This document shows positions 11,895-23,723 of a stretch of DNA of 64,000 nucleotides, piece by piece. The notes below the pieces were generated by a model. It searched no databases, was not told the DNA's origin, and saw only the letters and a program-made list of their open reading frames with translations. A program made the position numbers and the translations under genes. The stretch is from the NCBI GenBank assembly GCA_963555705.1, contig OY743174.1:54954234-55018233 (forward strand). Direction: 5' to 3'. Source of the DNA: Ligustrum vulgare (Eukaryota; Streptophyta; Magnoliopsida; Lamiales; Oleaceae). Numbering within the stretch: the stretch's first letter is position 1; each line of letters opens with the position of its first letter.

Positions 11895-14800
11895 GGGTAA
11901 TAAGCACAAATGGTTCTCAATCCTTAGGTTTCTTGCAAAATAGTCCTCAACGTTTAGATTTTTACATTTATATCTTCAGAATCACTAAACGTTGGGAAAA
12001 TGGTCCCTACCTTTAGATTCCGTTAGTTTTTTCCGTTAAAAAAGTGTAAATAGCACAAATGGTCTCTAACCTTTTAATTTTTTACGATAACAGTCCCTAA
12101 CATATTAAGGTCACATTTGACATTTTTAGTTGGGTAATAAGCACAAATGGTCCCCAACCTTTAGGTTTCTTGCAAAAATGGTCCCCAAAGTTTAGATTTT
12201 TGCATTTATACCTCAGAATCACCAAACGTTGTGAAAATGGTCCCTACCGTTAGATTCCGTTATTTTTTTCCGTTAAAAAGTGTAAATAGCACAAATGGTT
12301 CCTAAGCTTTGAGTTTTTTACGTTAATAGTCCCTAGCATATTAATGTCACGTTTGACATTTTTAGTTTGTAACATCCAAACGTTTGGCGTATTTAGTCCC
12401 TAATATATTAAGCTCCTATACGTTTGACATATTTAGTCTCTAACATATTAAGTCCCTATTTGAAAATAATTATTTCAAATAATATGATTTGTAATTATAA
12501 TTTTTTGAAGAATTTGTTGGTAAAAAATTGAATTTATTTGTAAATTATTTTATTGATAGAATATGTGGTTAAAAGCGAGTTTTAAAAAATAAAATTTATT
12601 TTGAATTTCTAAAATGCACAATAAAATATTTAACAAAAATTCACCGCTTCAACCTATTGAAAAAAAATAATGAATCCATGGAACATAAACAAACAAATAC
12701 ATTGGACATTATTTTAAAAATTGAATAAAAAATATGTTTGTATCAATTCTATTTTCGATTTTGAGAAATGATCAATATCGATTTTCGAAATTTCATTATT
12801 TTTTTTCAAAACTCATTTTCTTCCACACGTTCTATTAATTTTTTTTTTTAATTTATGCATAAATTTAAAAGAATTACGTTTTAAATAATGTGGTTTGTAA
12901 TTGTAATTTTTTAAAGAATTTGTGGTTAAAAAGTAAAAGAAAAAAAAATTGAATTTATTTGTAGATTATTTTATTGATAGAATGTGTGTTGAAAACGAAT
13001 TTTAAAAATAAACTATATTCTAGATTTTTAAAGTGCATAGTAAAATATGTAACAAAAATTTACCGCATTAACATTTCAACTTATTGATAAAAAAAATAAT
13101 AAATTTATGGAGTGTAAATAAACAAATACATTGGACATTATTTTAGGAATTGAATAACAAATATATTTTTATCAATTCTACTTTCGATTTCGATTTTCAA
13201 TTTTGAGAATCGATCGATTTGAAAAGTAAGTTTGGAGATTTTTGGTTAAAACGTAATTTTTTTTTTAATTTATGCATAAATTAAAAAATATATATTAATA
13301 GAACGTGTGGAAGAAAATGAGTTTCGAAAATTGATATTGATCAGTTCTCAAAATCGAAAATAGAATTGATAAAAACATATTTTTTATCCAATTTCTAAAA
13401 TAATGTCCAAATGTATTTGTTTGTTTATATTCCATGGATTCATTATATTTTTTTCCAATATGTTGAAGCGGTGAATTTTTTTTAATTATTTTATTGTACA
13501 TTTTAGAAAATCAGAATAAATTTTATCTTTTAAAACTCGTTTTTAACCACACATTCTATCAATAAAATAATTTATAAATAAATTTAATCTTTTTTAACAA
13601 CAAATTCTTCAAAAAATTACAATTACAAACCATATTATTTGAAATAATTGATTTCAAGTAGGGTTTAATATGTTAGGGACTAAATATGTCAAATATAAGA
13701 GTTTAATATGTTAGGGACTAAATACGTCAAACATTTGGAGGTTACAAAATAAAAATGTCAAATGTGACCTTAATATGTTAGAGACTATTATCGTAAAAAA
13801 CTCAAAGGTTATGGACCATTTGTGCTATTTACAATTTTTAACGGAAAAAACTAACGTAATCTAACGGTAGGGACCATTTTCGCAACGTTTGGTGATTCTG
13901 AGGGTATAAATGCAAAAATCTAAACGTTGGGATCATTTTCGCAAGAAACCTAAAGATTGGGGACCATTTGTGCTTATTACCCTTTTTAGTTTGTAACCTC
14001 CAAACGTTTGGTGTATTCAGTCCCTAACATATTAAACCCTTATACGTTTGACATATTTAGTTCCTAACATATTAAGTCCCTATTTGAAACCAATTATTTC
14101 AAATAATATAGTTTGTAATTGTAATTTTTTGAATAATTTGTTGTTAAGAAAAATTGAATTTACTTGTAAATTATTTTATTGATAGAATGTGTGGTTAAAA
14201 ACGTGTTTTAAAAAATAAAATTTATTCTGAATTTCTAAAATGTACAATAAAATATTTAACAAAAATTCACCGCTTCAACCTATTGGAAAAAAATAATGAA
14301 TCCATGGAACATAAATAAACAAATACATTGGACATTATTTTAGAAATTAAATAAAAAATATGTTTTTATCAATTCTATTTTCGATTTTGAGAATTGATCA
14401 ATATCGATTTTCGAAATTTAAATTTTTTTCAAAACTCATTTTCTTCCACACTTTCTATTAATTTTTTTTTTAATTTATGCATAAATTAAAAAAAAAATTA
14501 CGTTTTAACCAAAATTCTCCAAACTTACTTTTCAAATCGATCGATTCTCAAAATCGAAAATCAAAATCAAAAGTAGAATTGATAAAAACATACTTGTTAT
14601 TCAATTCCTAAAATAATGTCCAATGTATTTGTTTGTTTATATTCCATAATTTTTTTTTTTTTTTATCAATAAGTTGAAATGTTAATGCGGTGAATTTTTG
14701 TTAAATATTTTACTGTGCACTTTAAAAATCTAGAATGGATTTTATTTTTAAAATTCGTTTTCAACACACATTCTATCAACAAAATAATCTATAAATAAAT

Positions 14801-15577
14801 TCAATTTTTTTCTTTTACTTTTTAATCACAAATTCTTTAAAAAATTACAATTACAAACCACATTATTTAAAACGTATTTTTTTTTAATTTATACATAAAT
14901 TAAAAAAAATATTAATAGAACGTGTGGAAGAAAATGAGTTTTGAAAAAAAAATGAAATTTCCAAAATCGATATTGATCAGTTCTCAAAATCGAAAATAGA
15001 ATTGATAAAAACATATTTTTTATTCAATTTCTAAAGTAATGTCCAATGTATTTGTTTGTTTATGTTCCATGGATTCATTATTTTTTTCCAATAGGTTGAA
15101 GCGGTGAATTTTTGTTAAGTGTTTTATTGTGCATTTTAGAAATTTAGAATAAATTTTATTTTTTAAAACTCGTTTTTAACGACACGTTTTATTAATAAAA
15201 TAATTTATAAATAAATTCAATTTTTTAACAACAAATTCTTCAAAAAATTACGATTACAAACCATATTATTTGATATAATTGATTTCAAATAGGGATTTAA
15301 TATGTTAGGGACTAAATACATCAAACATTTGGAGGTTACAAACTAAAAATGTCAAACGTGACCTTAATATGTTAGGGACTATTATCGTAAAAAACTCAAA
15401 GGTTATGGACAATTTGTGCTATTTACACGTTTTTAACGGAAAAAAAACGGAATCTAATGGTAGGGACCATTTTCGCAACGTTTGGTGATTATGAGGGTAT
15501 AAATGCAAATATTTAAACGTTAGGGATCATTTTCGCAAGAAATTTAAAGATTGGGGACCATTTGTGCTTATTACCCT
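11895..15577. mobile_element. Mutator-like fold-back element, outer copy
   Basis: Ends are GGGTAATAAGCACAAATGG and the inverse CCATTTGTGCTTATTACCC. The flanks are an identical TTCCAAAAAA at 11885-11894 and 15578-15587 (9-10 bp), the size typical of Mutator-like elements. Minus the inner insertion and its duplication, the element is about 1.82 kb. Most of its length is arms complementary to each other: subterminal words such as ATGGTCCCTAC, TTCCGTTAAAAA and TAACATATTAAG on the left recur inverted on the right. No transposase frame exists, so it is non-autonomous. Confidence 0.85.
12132..13982. mobile_element. Mutator-like fold-back element, inner copy (nested)
   Basis: Same ends and arms as the outer element, 1851 bp long. 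It is inserted within the outer left arm and flanked by a perfect 9-bp duplication TTTTTAGTT (12123-12131 and 13983-13991). Left arm 12132-12850 pairs with right arm about 13265-13982. The central spacer (about 12880-13260) itself looks like a diverged copy of the arm. No coding capacity. Confidence 0.88.
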
Positions 15578-16170
15578 TCCAAAAAAGGTTAAATAGATAT
15601 AGAGATGGGAAAAAAAATCGACGATTTTGAGATTCACGAGAACTCGATCTAATTAGAGGGCGTCATGCTCCCGCTTGTGACCCATCAATCTATTAAAAAA
15701 TACAAAACATATAAAATAGTAATAAAATAATAAAAAATAAAAGGGTATTAATGGGTAGTGGACACGCCTCGAACACGACCCATTGATATCCTCAAAAATA
15801 GTAGTAATTACACCATAACAGGTTCTTAAAATTCAAAAAACAAGTTTTAAAGTTTTTAATTCAACACTCAGATTCTAATTACCTTTTAAAATATTAATTA
15901 ATTATAATTATATTAACCCCACACCCTACCTACCCAATACCAACCACTCGCCCAAATCAAATGTCAATTAAGATTTTCAATCAGAATCAGGAAGCTGCCA
16001 GTGAACTCCAATTGTCGTTCACTCAAGTAGCCAAACACCACTCCCCTCCAGGCACTGACTCAACATTCTAGAAGTAGCACCTTAAGGCATCGCCAAATGC
16101 TACAAGACCCCGACGGTGGTATCATTGATGTCCTTGGTTGTAGTTTCATCGTCTCTGCCGACAATAGCCT
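15578..16170. other. Intergenic, no gene seen
   Basis: Moderately AT-rich sequence between the fold-back element and the decayed gag region. No reading frame or RNA gene that I can support. Confidence 0.4.
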
Positions 16171-16199
16171 GTGAGTCCATGGTGTTCTTCTACTTCCGG

Positions 16200-17041
16200 C
16201 TTCTCAAATCTCTTCCTCACGGGACTCTTCAACTCCTCCCAAGTATCAACACTACCCTCCAAATTCCTCCTCCTATTGAGCAATAAATTATCCTCTGTCC
16301 TCCTCTATATTAGTCATCATCAAGGTCGTTTCCAACTCCTTGTAATAATCTTCCACCCCTCTAGAACCTTGAGTAAGAATTTGTAATCTTTGATAGAGTC
16401 CCCTATAATAATGATTAGGAACAAATCTCTTCCTCGTGAGAATCTTCAACTCCTCCCAAGTATCAACACTACCCTCCAAATTCCTCATCCTAATGAGCAA
16501 TAAATTATCCCTCCAAGCTAAGGCATAATCGGCAAACTCCACTACCGCTAACTTAACATTTTTGTCTTCGGAGTATCGGTGGCACTCAAAGATCAACTCC
16601 ATATTTCTTTCCCACTCTAAGTAAGCACCCGGATCACTTTTCCCATGGAAAGAAGGGATCCTCTTTTTTATGCTTCCAAGATTACCATCCACCACATCTC
16701 TACCTCTATGATTCCTCCCATGATCTCGACCATTCCCTCTAACGTTCCTACCTCCTCTATTTCTACCCATATTCCAATTTTGGTCATTACCCCCCTTCAC
16801 TCTCCATTTCATCATCATCATCTCTAGTCCTTCTCCCATCACCCCTCCTATCATGATTATCCCTTGGTGGTGGGATTTCTCTTCTAGTCTCCAATCTTAA
16901 TCTTCCTTCCAACCTTCCCCCCATTTCATCCATTTCGACCATTCACCTCGCTATTGTATCCGTGAGAGCTTGTATCATGTCTCTCAATTTTTGAGGTTGA
17001 GCATTAGAATCTTGTCTACTTGAAGTATGTGTATTAGCCAT
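16200..17041 (-). pseudogene. Ty3/gypsy gag remnant
   Basis: On the minus strand a gag start (MANTHTSSRQ) at 17041 is followed by a stop near 16945 and a frame change into an open stretch, 16854-16288. That stretch carries the Retrotrans_gag signature: IPSFHGKSDPGAYLEWERNM, then VVEFADYALAWRD, TWEELKILTRKRFVPNHYYR and YYKELE. This is the capsid part of a Ty3/gypsy polyprotein. It lies about 670 nt downstream of the primer-binding site at 17714. Protease, RT and integrase do not follow, so the element is truncated after gag. An 85-bp segment is repeated at 16207-16291 and 16424-16509. Confidence 0.8.
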
Positions 17042-17610
17042 GGGAGTGCAAGTGTGTAAGTGTCCTCACAAAATATTTTCTCTCATGTTTCCACTCAATT
17101 TAGGTTTTTTCCCTCTAATGAGCTCAACACTCTTGTCTTTTTTCACTCCAATTTTTCTTACACAAACTCTCCAAGGAACATAATCAACTAGATTGAGAAA
17201 CCAATTATTGTGTATCAAAATTCCACAAACAAAATAAGGAAGTAAAGAAAGATTGATACAATAGCAAGTAGAATTTCTTTACTAGCTATTATACAAGAAA
17301 ATGAGATTTGAATTTATGGGACAACTTTTTCAAGGTGTGATCACAATAAGCTAGATAAAAGGAACAAGTAATCAAGTAGGAATGTGTTTGGTATTTGGAA
17401 AATAGGATTCAACATGAAAGTTCTTTTTGAAACATTTTATCCAACACTTAGTATGCAAACTTTGAATAGCATAGGAATTTCAAGTATTTGTTAAAATGTA
17501 ACCCTCAACAATCTCAAATGTGATAACAATAACAATACCCTAATATAGGAATCAAGAAATACTCATGGGCATATAATTTTTCCAATTTTTTTTTTTTTTT
17601 GGAATTTTTG

Positions 17611-17612
<2 letters not shown>

Positions 17613-17656
<44 letters not shown>
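17613..17656. repeat. (TC)n microsatellite
   Basis: About 22 uninterrupted CT dinucleotides in the leader region of the gypsy element, just after a poly-T run. Confidence 0.95.
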
Positions 17657-17658
<2 letters not shown>

Positions 17659-17713
17659 AATGAAGAACAACAAGAACAAGAACGTAAAGATAAGTTTACC
17701 AATTTAGAGTCAA

Positions 17714-17725
17714 GCTCTGATACCA
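17714..17725 (-). other. Primer-binding site, initiator tRNA-Met type
   Basis: The minus strand reads TGGTATCAGAGC, the standard plant retroelement site complementary to the 3' end of initiator tRNA-Met. It lies two bases after the LTR end ...GCATCA. Confidence 0.85.
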
Positions 17726-17727
17726 AA

Positions 17728-18399
17728 TGATGCGAACTCCTTTGGTGTTTGAAGCAAAAATTCTCACAACAATTTGAAATCAAACCCATGAAAGCTAAAA
17801 TGGTAAGAAAGTGATAAATCTTGACCCAAACTCACCCTAAATACACAAGAATAAGATTCTCAAATATAAGTTGAAGAAATTCCAAGAAGTGTTACAAGGT
17901 AAAAAAAGATATTTACCTCTCTAAATGCTCCAAGGAGTCTTCACAATGACAAAACTAAGTGTTCTAGGGTTCAAGTGTCTATTTATATTACAAAACAATA
18001 AAAGAACAAATGGGTCGGATTTTAAAAAGAAGATCCGTGAATCTATCTTCCAGCATAGCCGTGAGACCGCGTGGTTCAAGGTTGCATGGTCACGCTGTTC
18101 ATGCGTGAACAATAACCCAAACATTCCGTCAAAGGTATGCTCAAATGGCACGCGCGACACAGGGTTGTTGCACTGCGTGGCCGCATGGGCTTTCAGCTGG
18201 TCTATCTTTTCAATATTGATGAAATTGAGTTTGAATTTGAGGTCATTCCCTAGTTGTGCTTGATTCCATAATTTTTGAACGAGGTCCAACATCGATTCTT
18301 GAATCTCTTTGGCCTTGGACCTCGTCATGGGAACCACCGTAGCACGTGAATCGAGAGTGACGTACTTGGTCCGCGGGTTGACTTCCTTGGTTCTCATCA
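17728..18399 (-). mobile_element. 5' LTR of the Ty3/gypsy element
   Basis: On the minus strand it starts TGATGAGAACC and ends GGAGTTCGCATCA; the ends form the inverted repeat TGATG(A/C)GAAC and the PBS follows at once. A TATA box, TATAAATAG, is near 17975-17985. The first part of U3 is open for about 100 codons, with a PMTRSKAKEIQES motif like that seen after the integrase domain in many plant gypsy polyproteins. This suggests that pol read through into the 3' LTR in the intact element. No 3' LTR partner was found. Confidence 0.7.
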
Positions 18400-18837
18400 A
18401 TTAGTAAAGCATTAGTGTAATTCATAATTAATTACATTAGTGTAATTGTAATTAGTCACCGCCACAACAGTCTTCGTTGAACCACCGTTGGAAATACAAG
18501 TGTAACTTTATTTTAGTTTTGTAATTAATTACAACTGTAATCTAATTACAATTGTAATTTCCACCAACCACCACTGCTGCTCGTCACCATCGGGCATTCA
18601 CCACCACCTCGACCATCACCACCACTACCACCATCTCAACAACAAAACCACTCCACCGAGCCACCCAAAACACACCCAAACCAAAACAACCACCTGCACA
18701 TACAAACCATCGCAGAGAGTGTTCAACTGGATTTACGAATTGGCACTGGTGCAGTTCCCACCATCACCACATAAACTCTCAACTCCTCCACCTTCTACAG
18801 TGAAGCCGCTGGTCACAACTTAGAACCCAACATACGA
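18400..18837. other. Intergenic with AATTACAATTG repeats and CAC-rich tract
   Basis: Repeated TAATTACAATTGTAA words (18430-18565) are followed by a purine-poor CCACCA/ACCACC tract (18565-18700). No gene is supported. Confidence 0.4.
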
Positions 18838-19110
18838 TCAAAATCATGAACAAAAGACGTGTCTCTGAAATTATAAATGGATTTTCTGCAGATGTTGAGT
18901 TCAAGGATGAGCAATCAATGATGGAAGGAGTATAACTGTCGATGAGGTTCAATTTCACGGCAGTGGGGAGGTGGTGGATTATTGCGGTGGTCGTCGTGAG
19001 GATGGCGAAGGATACGGTGGTGGCCGTCGCGATGGAAGTTAAGGAGGAGGCAATAGGGGTGGATATGGCAGTGGGTACCAACTATGTCGGCGGTGAGCGG
19101 GGGGAATGAT
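18838..19110 (+). pseudogene. Glycine-rich RNA-binding protein fragment
   Basis: On the plus strand, pieces of the end of an RRM are visible: FKDEQSM, an EG step, then after a frame change ITVDEV followed by GSG. A glycine/arginine tail of the type YGGGRRDG follows. This is the order found in plant GRP7/GRP8-like proteins (RRM then a Gly-rich C-terminus). Several frame changes and at least two in-frame stops break it, and most of the RRM is missing. No intron is seen, so a decayed processed copy is likely. The minus-strand Thr-rich frame here is its shadow. Confidence 0.65.
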
Positions 19111-19329
19111 TAACTGATTAGGCGGTGAGCAGAAATGGTTAGGGTTTATATTTATTCACCTGCTTTAGTAAAATAGTTTAGAATTAACTAATTTTAAAAA
19201 TTCAAAAGATTACATATATGAACCAGCCTAATTAGCCCTTTTACATGAGGATTGGATTGGGCCCATGGACACTAATCTAAAAAAGGTTTAACTCCAACCT
19301 TAGGAGCCCCTATCGTAGGTATTTGTATA

Positions 19330-19774
19330 TAGGGGTGACTAACGAGCCGGACAGTATGTGAGTTTGGTTCGACTCGTGAAAAAAGGGATTTGGGCTTGGA
19401 CTGGATAGAAAATTTGGGTGTTGGACAGTTCGGGTTCGGCTCATGAAGCTCGTAGGCCTGCTCATGAAAGCTCAATCAGCCGTGAAATTGACCAATTCGC
19501 GAGCCGGCCCATTTCAAGCTCGTCAAGCCCATTTTATGCTCGTCAAGTTCGTGTACAATTTTAAGTTTTAATTTTTTTAAATCATTTTAGTATTAGTAGA
19601 AAGTTAGAATGCAAAAAAAGTGAAAAAAAAAAAAAAGGGGAAAAAAATACACGAGCCCACGAACTCACGGGCCGAACTTGGGTTGTTCGTGTGGGACGAG
19701 CCTTTGCGGATCAGGCTCATGGGCTGGACCAATCTTAAGGCTCATGGTCCGAGCCGACCCGTTTAACATCCTTA
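19330..19774. mobile_element. hAT-like MITE (445 bp)
   Basis: Ends are TAGGGGTGACTAACGAGCC and (inverted) TAAGGATGTTAAACGGGTCG. The 8-bp flanks TTTGTATA (19322-19329) and TTTGTAGA (19775-19782) match at 7 of 8. Subterminal zones are rich in GAGCC, GCTCAT and CTCGT words; the centre is AT-rich. No transposase. Confidence 0.75.
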
Positions 19775-19912
19775 TTTGTAGATGATGTAAATCGCAGGAT
19801 GTACCTCGATAAAGTAGAGTTGAGAGCTTGTTGTTTAATTATGCTTGCAATGAATCTCATCCATACCCTCATCCATACTTTTGGTAGGATTTGAACTCCC
19901 CCTACATCTGCC

Positions 19913-21039
19913 TAGGGGTGTAAACGATTTGGTTTGGACAGTTTTTGATAATTTTTCAAAACAAACCGTTTAAAGCGGTTTGACGTTTTTCCAACCCAAA
20001 CCAAACATTTCATTTCCTAAACCAAACCATTTTTTGCGGTTTAGTGCGGTTTGCAAACGAAAATAAACTAATATATGTAGATTGAGTTAAAATTACTATT
20101 GAAATAGAATTTTGAATAAAGAAGTTAAAATTAATTGCAAATAACCCAACTACATTACGGATAGATGTTATAAGACTAACAAAATTAAAATATATAGGTA
20201 AACAAATTTTAAGATAGATACAAAGGCAAAATCAAAAATAAATGATCACAATAATATCAAAAAAAATCTAATAGATAACATAAAGGCAAAAACTAGTGAT
20301 CACAATATTATAAAATAGATTTAGAGTTTGATGAATTACAGCTGATGATAAAAGATCTCAAATACAACTAATTTTGATTAGATAACCATAAATACTCAAG
20401 TCATGCCTCACTAAATTAGCAGAAGACAAATATTATAACCAAGAAAAAATAAAAAATGAGCAAGTTTATGCATACTCCCCCAAAAAAACCATAAGATAAA
20501 AAACAGATAAAGTAAGAAAGTCCCTGGTAGTACTTAGTTGTTAGCAGTGTGTCTTTCTTATCAAGAAATGAAAAGCAAGGTGTCCGTTCATATAAGACTA
20601 AGTTTAGTATTGAACCACATTACTTTAAAGTAAAATAAGGGCAACAAATTTAACTTCAGGAACAAATTAGAATCCATTTTCATTCCTAATATATGGCATT
20701 TGATTCATTCACATAGGTAAAAAAAAGAATTTCAAGCTGGGGGAAAATAAACTCAATGTGTATACAAATTCGAAGTGTAAAATGTAAAATTGACAATAAA
20801 AGCAGTAAAAAAAATCTGTATTTTAGCAATTAAAAAAATTAAATTTTAATTGTAATTTTTTGGCGGGTTGACAGTTTGAAACTAGTTTTAAAAAATGAAA
20901 CATAAACCAAACCATTTGAAAGCGGTTTGGTTCGGTCAAAATGGAAACATTGACAGGTCCGCGTGGATCCGAACCAACGGTTTCGAAATTGCGGTTTCAT
21001 TTCAGTTTGGGGATTTGGCGGTTTAGTTGTACAGCCCTC
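19913..21039. mobile_element. hAT-like non-autonomous element (1.13 kb)
   Basis: Ends are TAGGGGTGTAAACGATTTGG and (inverted) GAGGGCTGTACAACTAAACC. The flanks CATCTGCC and CATCTTTC match at 6 of 8. Both ends are dense in the CGGTTT/AAACCG word (AAAGCGGTTTG, TTGCGGTTT and similar). The AT-rich core has no convincing gene. Confidence 0.7.
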
Positions 21040-21199
21040 CATCTTTCAGCTCAGTTGAGATTTCTCACGCTCACCTTTCAACCAACGGAGTTATGCTCGG
21101 GGGCGAAACTAATCTAATTTTCATGGAGTCTGACCTGCCACAGTCACATGCATGCATGCATGGGTTATACACGCCTTTACCCGTTCCTAGCGAACCTTA

Positions 21200-22085
21200 G
21201 GTTGATATTTCCATGGATTTCGGTTTAGGGTTGCCTAGGACTAAGAAGGGGAGAGACTCAATTTTTTTAGTGGTAGATAGATTTAGTAAGATGGCACATT
21301 TCTTACCATGCCACAAGACCGATGATGCTGCCAACATAGCAGACCTTTTCTTTAAGGAGGTAGTGCGTTTACATGGGATTCCTAAAAGCATTGTCTCGGA
21401 TAGGGATGTTAAGTTTCTTAGTCATTTTTGGAGAGTTTTGTGGAACAAGCTAGGGACTAAACTACTCTTTTCTACCACTTGTCACCCACAAATTGATGGG
21501 CAAACCGAGGTAGTTAATAGTACCGTGATTCAATTATTGCGCACTATCATCAATAAGAATTTAAAAAGTTGGGAGAAGGTTTTACCATTCATCGAATTTG
21601 CATATAATAGGGCTACTCATTCTACTACTTCTTGTTCACCTATTGAAATTGTTTATGGTTTTAATCCACTAATACCATTGGATTTAATTCATTTACCTGT
21701 TGATGAATGTGGTAGTTTAGATGGAAAGAAGAATGCTGAATTGGTTAAATCACTCCATGAAAAGGTGAGGTTGGATATTGACAAGAAGAATAAGCGCTAT
21801 ACATCTCAAGCAAACAGGGACAGGAAAAACACTGTATTTGAACCTGGAGATTGGGTCTGGGTACACTTGAGGAAAGAGCATTTTCCAGACTACAGGAAGT
21901 CAAAGCTCCAACCACGGGGAGACAGTCAATCCCAAGTCCTTGAAATCATTAATGACAATGCATACAAACTAGACTTACCAGGTGAGTATAAGGTTTCAGC
22001 TACATTTAATGTGTCTGGTCTTTCTTTGTTTGATACAGGTACAGATTCGAGGTCGAATCCTTTCGAAGGGGAGGGGATGACGTGA
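21200..22085 (+). pseudogene. Ty3/gypsy integrase domain, 5'-truncated pol
   Basis: A 290-codon open stretch holds most of a Ty3/gypsy integrase. The DDE core is complete in outline: [10 protein letters not shown] with the first Asp, IVSDRDVKF with the second, and the Glu of [12 protein letters not shown]. It continues with [20 protein letters not shown] and [15 protein letters not shown], then a GPY/F-type region ([33 protein letters not shown]). No chromodomain is apparent. Protease, RT and RNase H are absent, because the element is cut off just before the first catalytic Asp. It ends in SNPFEGEG at a polypurine tract. Confidence 0.85.
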
Positions 22086-22880
22086 TCCGGTCCAGGGCCC
22101 AAACACAAGCCCAAGCAAGGATCCGTTGATTGTGGAAGAAGGGCAGATGACTCGGTTCTGGAAAAGAAGGTCAAAGAAGCAATGGACAATGTTGTGCAAG
22201 AGGCCATGGACAAAAACATGTTCTTGACTAATAAAGAAGCAACTTTCATGTTGGACCCGAGTCCCAAAGCCAAGTGGAACAAAATGATTCAAGTGGATGA
22301 AAATTGGATCCAGCTGGACACCTACGTGATCGCTCAGTGATAATGGGTCGACGACCGCGCGACTGTATAAAAATAAAGGCAGAAGTTTTTAAGGCATTCC
22401 ATGCGATTGCGCGATACAAACGCGGAGGACCTGTTCGCAATTTTTGGAGATCTTTGATTTATTTTATTTCCTTTTTCAATTAAGTTATTTCCTAGTATAA
22501 TTCTGAGACCTAGTTTCTTCCCTTATCATTATATAAGGGTTCTTTATGTTTACTTTTGAATGACACAATTTTTAGAGATTATTGTAAGGCTATTCAGCTT
22601 TCAACAACTTATTCTTCATTGAATAAAATTCGAACTTGTGAGTTTATTCTCGTTTGTTCAAACTTAGGTGAGAATTAATATTATTTGTGATCAAGAGGTC
22701 AATATATCAATTTGATTGTATTGGTTGCTTGATTCAATTGATTTTAATTTGATCCATAAATCGTGATTCTTTTGGCGTTCTTGGGTTGAGTCAATCTTTT
22801 ATGGGTTGCTACGCAACAATTTCTACGTGGTTTGCATTAGTAACAAGTATGTAGAGTTTTACCCATGGCCTACGTCGGTG
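22078..22880 (+). mobile_element. 3' LTR of the second Ty3/gypsy element
   Basis: The purine run AAGGGGAGGGGA at about 22066-22077 is followed by TGACGTGATCC, the expected PPT/LTR junction. Downstream are LTR-like features: TATATAAGGG at about 22531-22540, a TTGAATAAAATTCGAAC segment at about 22618 and T-rich U5-like sequence. The right end could not be fixed; 22880 is approximate. No 5' LTR is present. Confidence 0.6.
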
Positions 22881-22975
22881 ATAAATTTCTTAAGATCGAA
22901 ACCGTATTGAGAACGCATATCTCCAAAATATTGTTTTCTACTCGAATGATATGGTTATGTGCACTATATCATCTC

Positions 22976-23546
22976 TAATTTTATTCATTTCATCTTTAAT
23001 ATGTTTTAATCAATCTTGAACAATTATATTTAAAATATGACATACACATCTAACATGGAATAAGAAATCACCAAAATTTGGATTAAGAATTCTACATAAC
23101 TTATCTACTACATGCTTATTTACACTAGCATCATCGAAAGTAAATGATCGAAATATACTTTCGAACCCATATTCCCTAACAATATGAAGTATAGCATTAA
23201 ATATGTTGGTTGCGTTGTAAGGAAATGCTAGAATTTTAAAAACAATAATTTTTTTATGCATAACCCAAAATAGATCAATGTAGTGTGCAGTTGCAGCAAT
23301 ATAACATTTTTTGTTAATACCTTCCCAAAGATCGGAAGTAAAAGAAATAACACCACCATATTTATTTAAATCAACTATTAATTGTTTCTTAGTTTTAAGA
23401 TAATATTCTATTGTATCAGAACGCAGAGTGTTTCGACTAATTCCGACGTACCTGAGTTGAAGATAACGCTTGATGTATTTAACAAAGTGTTCGTTGTCCA
23501 CTATACTTAGTGGCAACTCCGCCCCCGCAACGAATTGAACCATCAT
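22976..23546 (-). pseudogene. hAT transposase catalytic-core fragment
   Basis: About 178 codons with hallmarks of plant hAT (RICESLEEPER-like) transposases: VISFTSDLWEGINKKCYIAA (first catalytic Asp region), HYIDLFWVMHKKIIVFK, FTFDDASVNKHVV (second Asp region) and FHVRCVCHILNIIVQD. A stop follows, and more decayed similarity continues to about 22940. The catalytic Glu and the C-terminal dimerisation domain are absent. It cannot encode an active enzyme. Confidence 0.82.
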
Positions 23547-23723
23547 AGTTCAATCCTCTTATTCAGAATACATCCAATTTGAAAGTGTTGTAGATCCCGC
23601 TACAGAACCACTAGCGGCCGATGAACCAAATTGTAGTTGAGTTTGATTCGATTCAACGAACCCGTGCTTGGTTTGACACTTGCGATAGTGATAGTTGAAG
23701 TGTGTAATACCTATGCCCTTTGC

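Noticed and set aside
18779..19081. Minus-strand Thr/Ser/Ala-rich ORF
   Set aside because: Low-complexity reverse of the glycine-rich pseudogene; no domain.
21926..22440. Minus-strand ORFs over the gypsy integrase end and LTR
   Set aside because: Shadows of the plus-strand element; the LTR needs no coding function.
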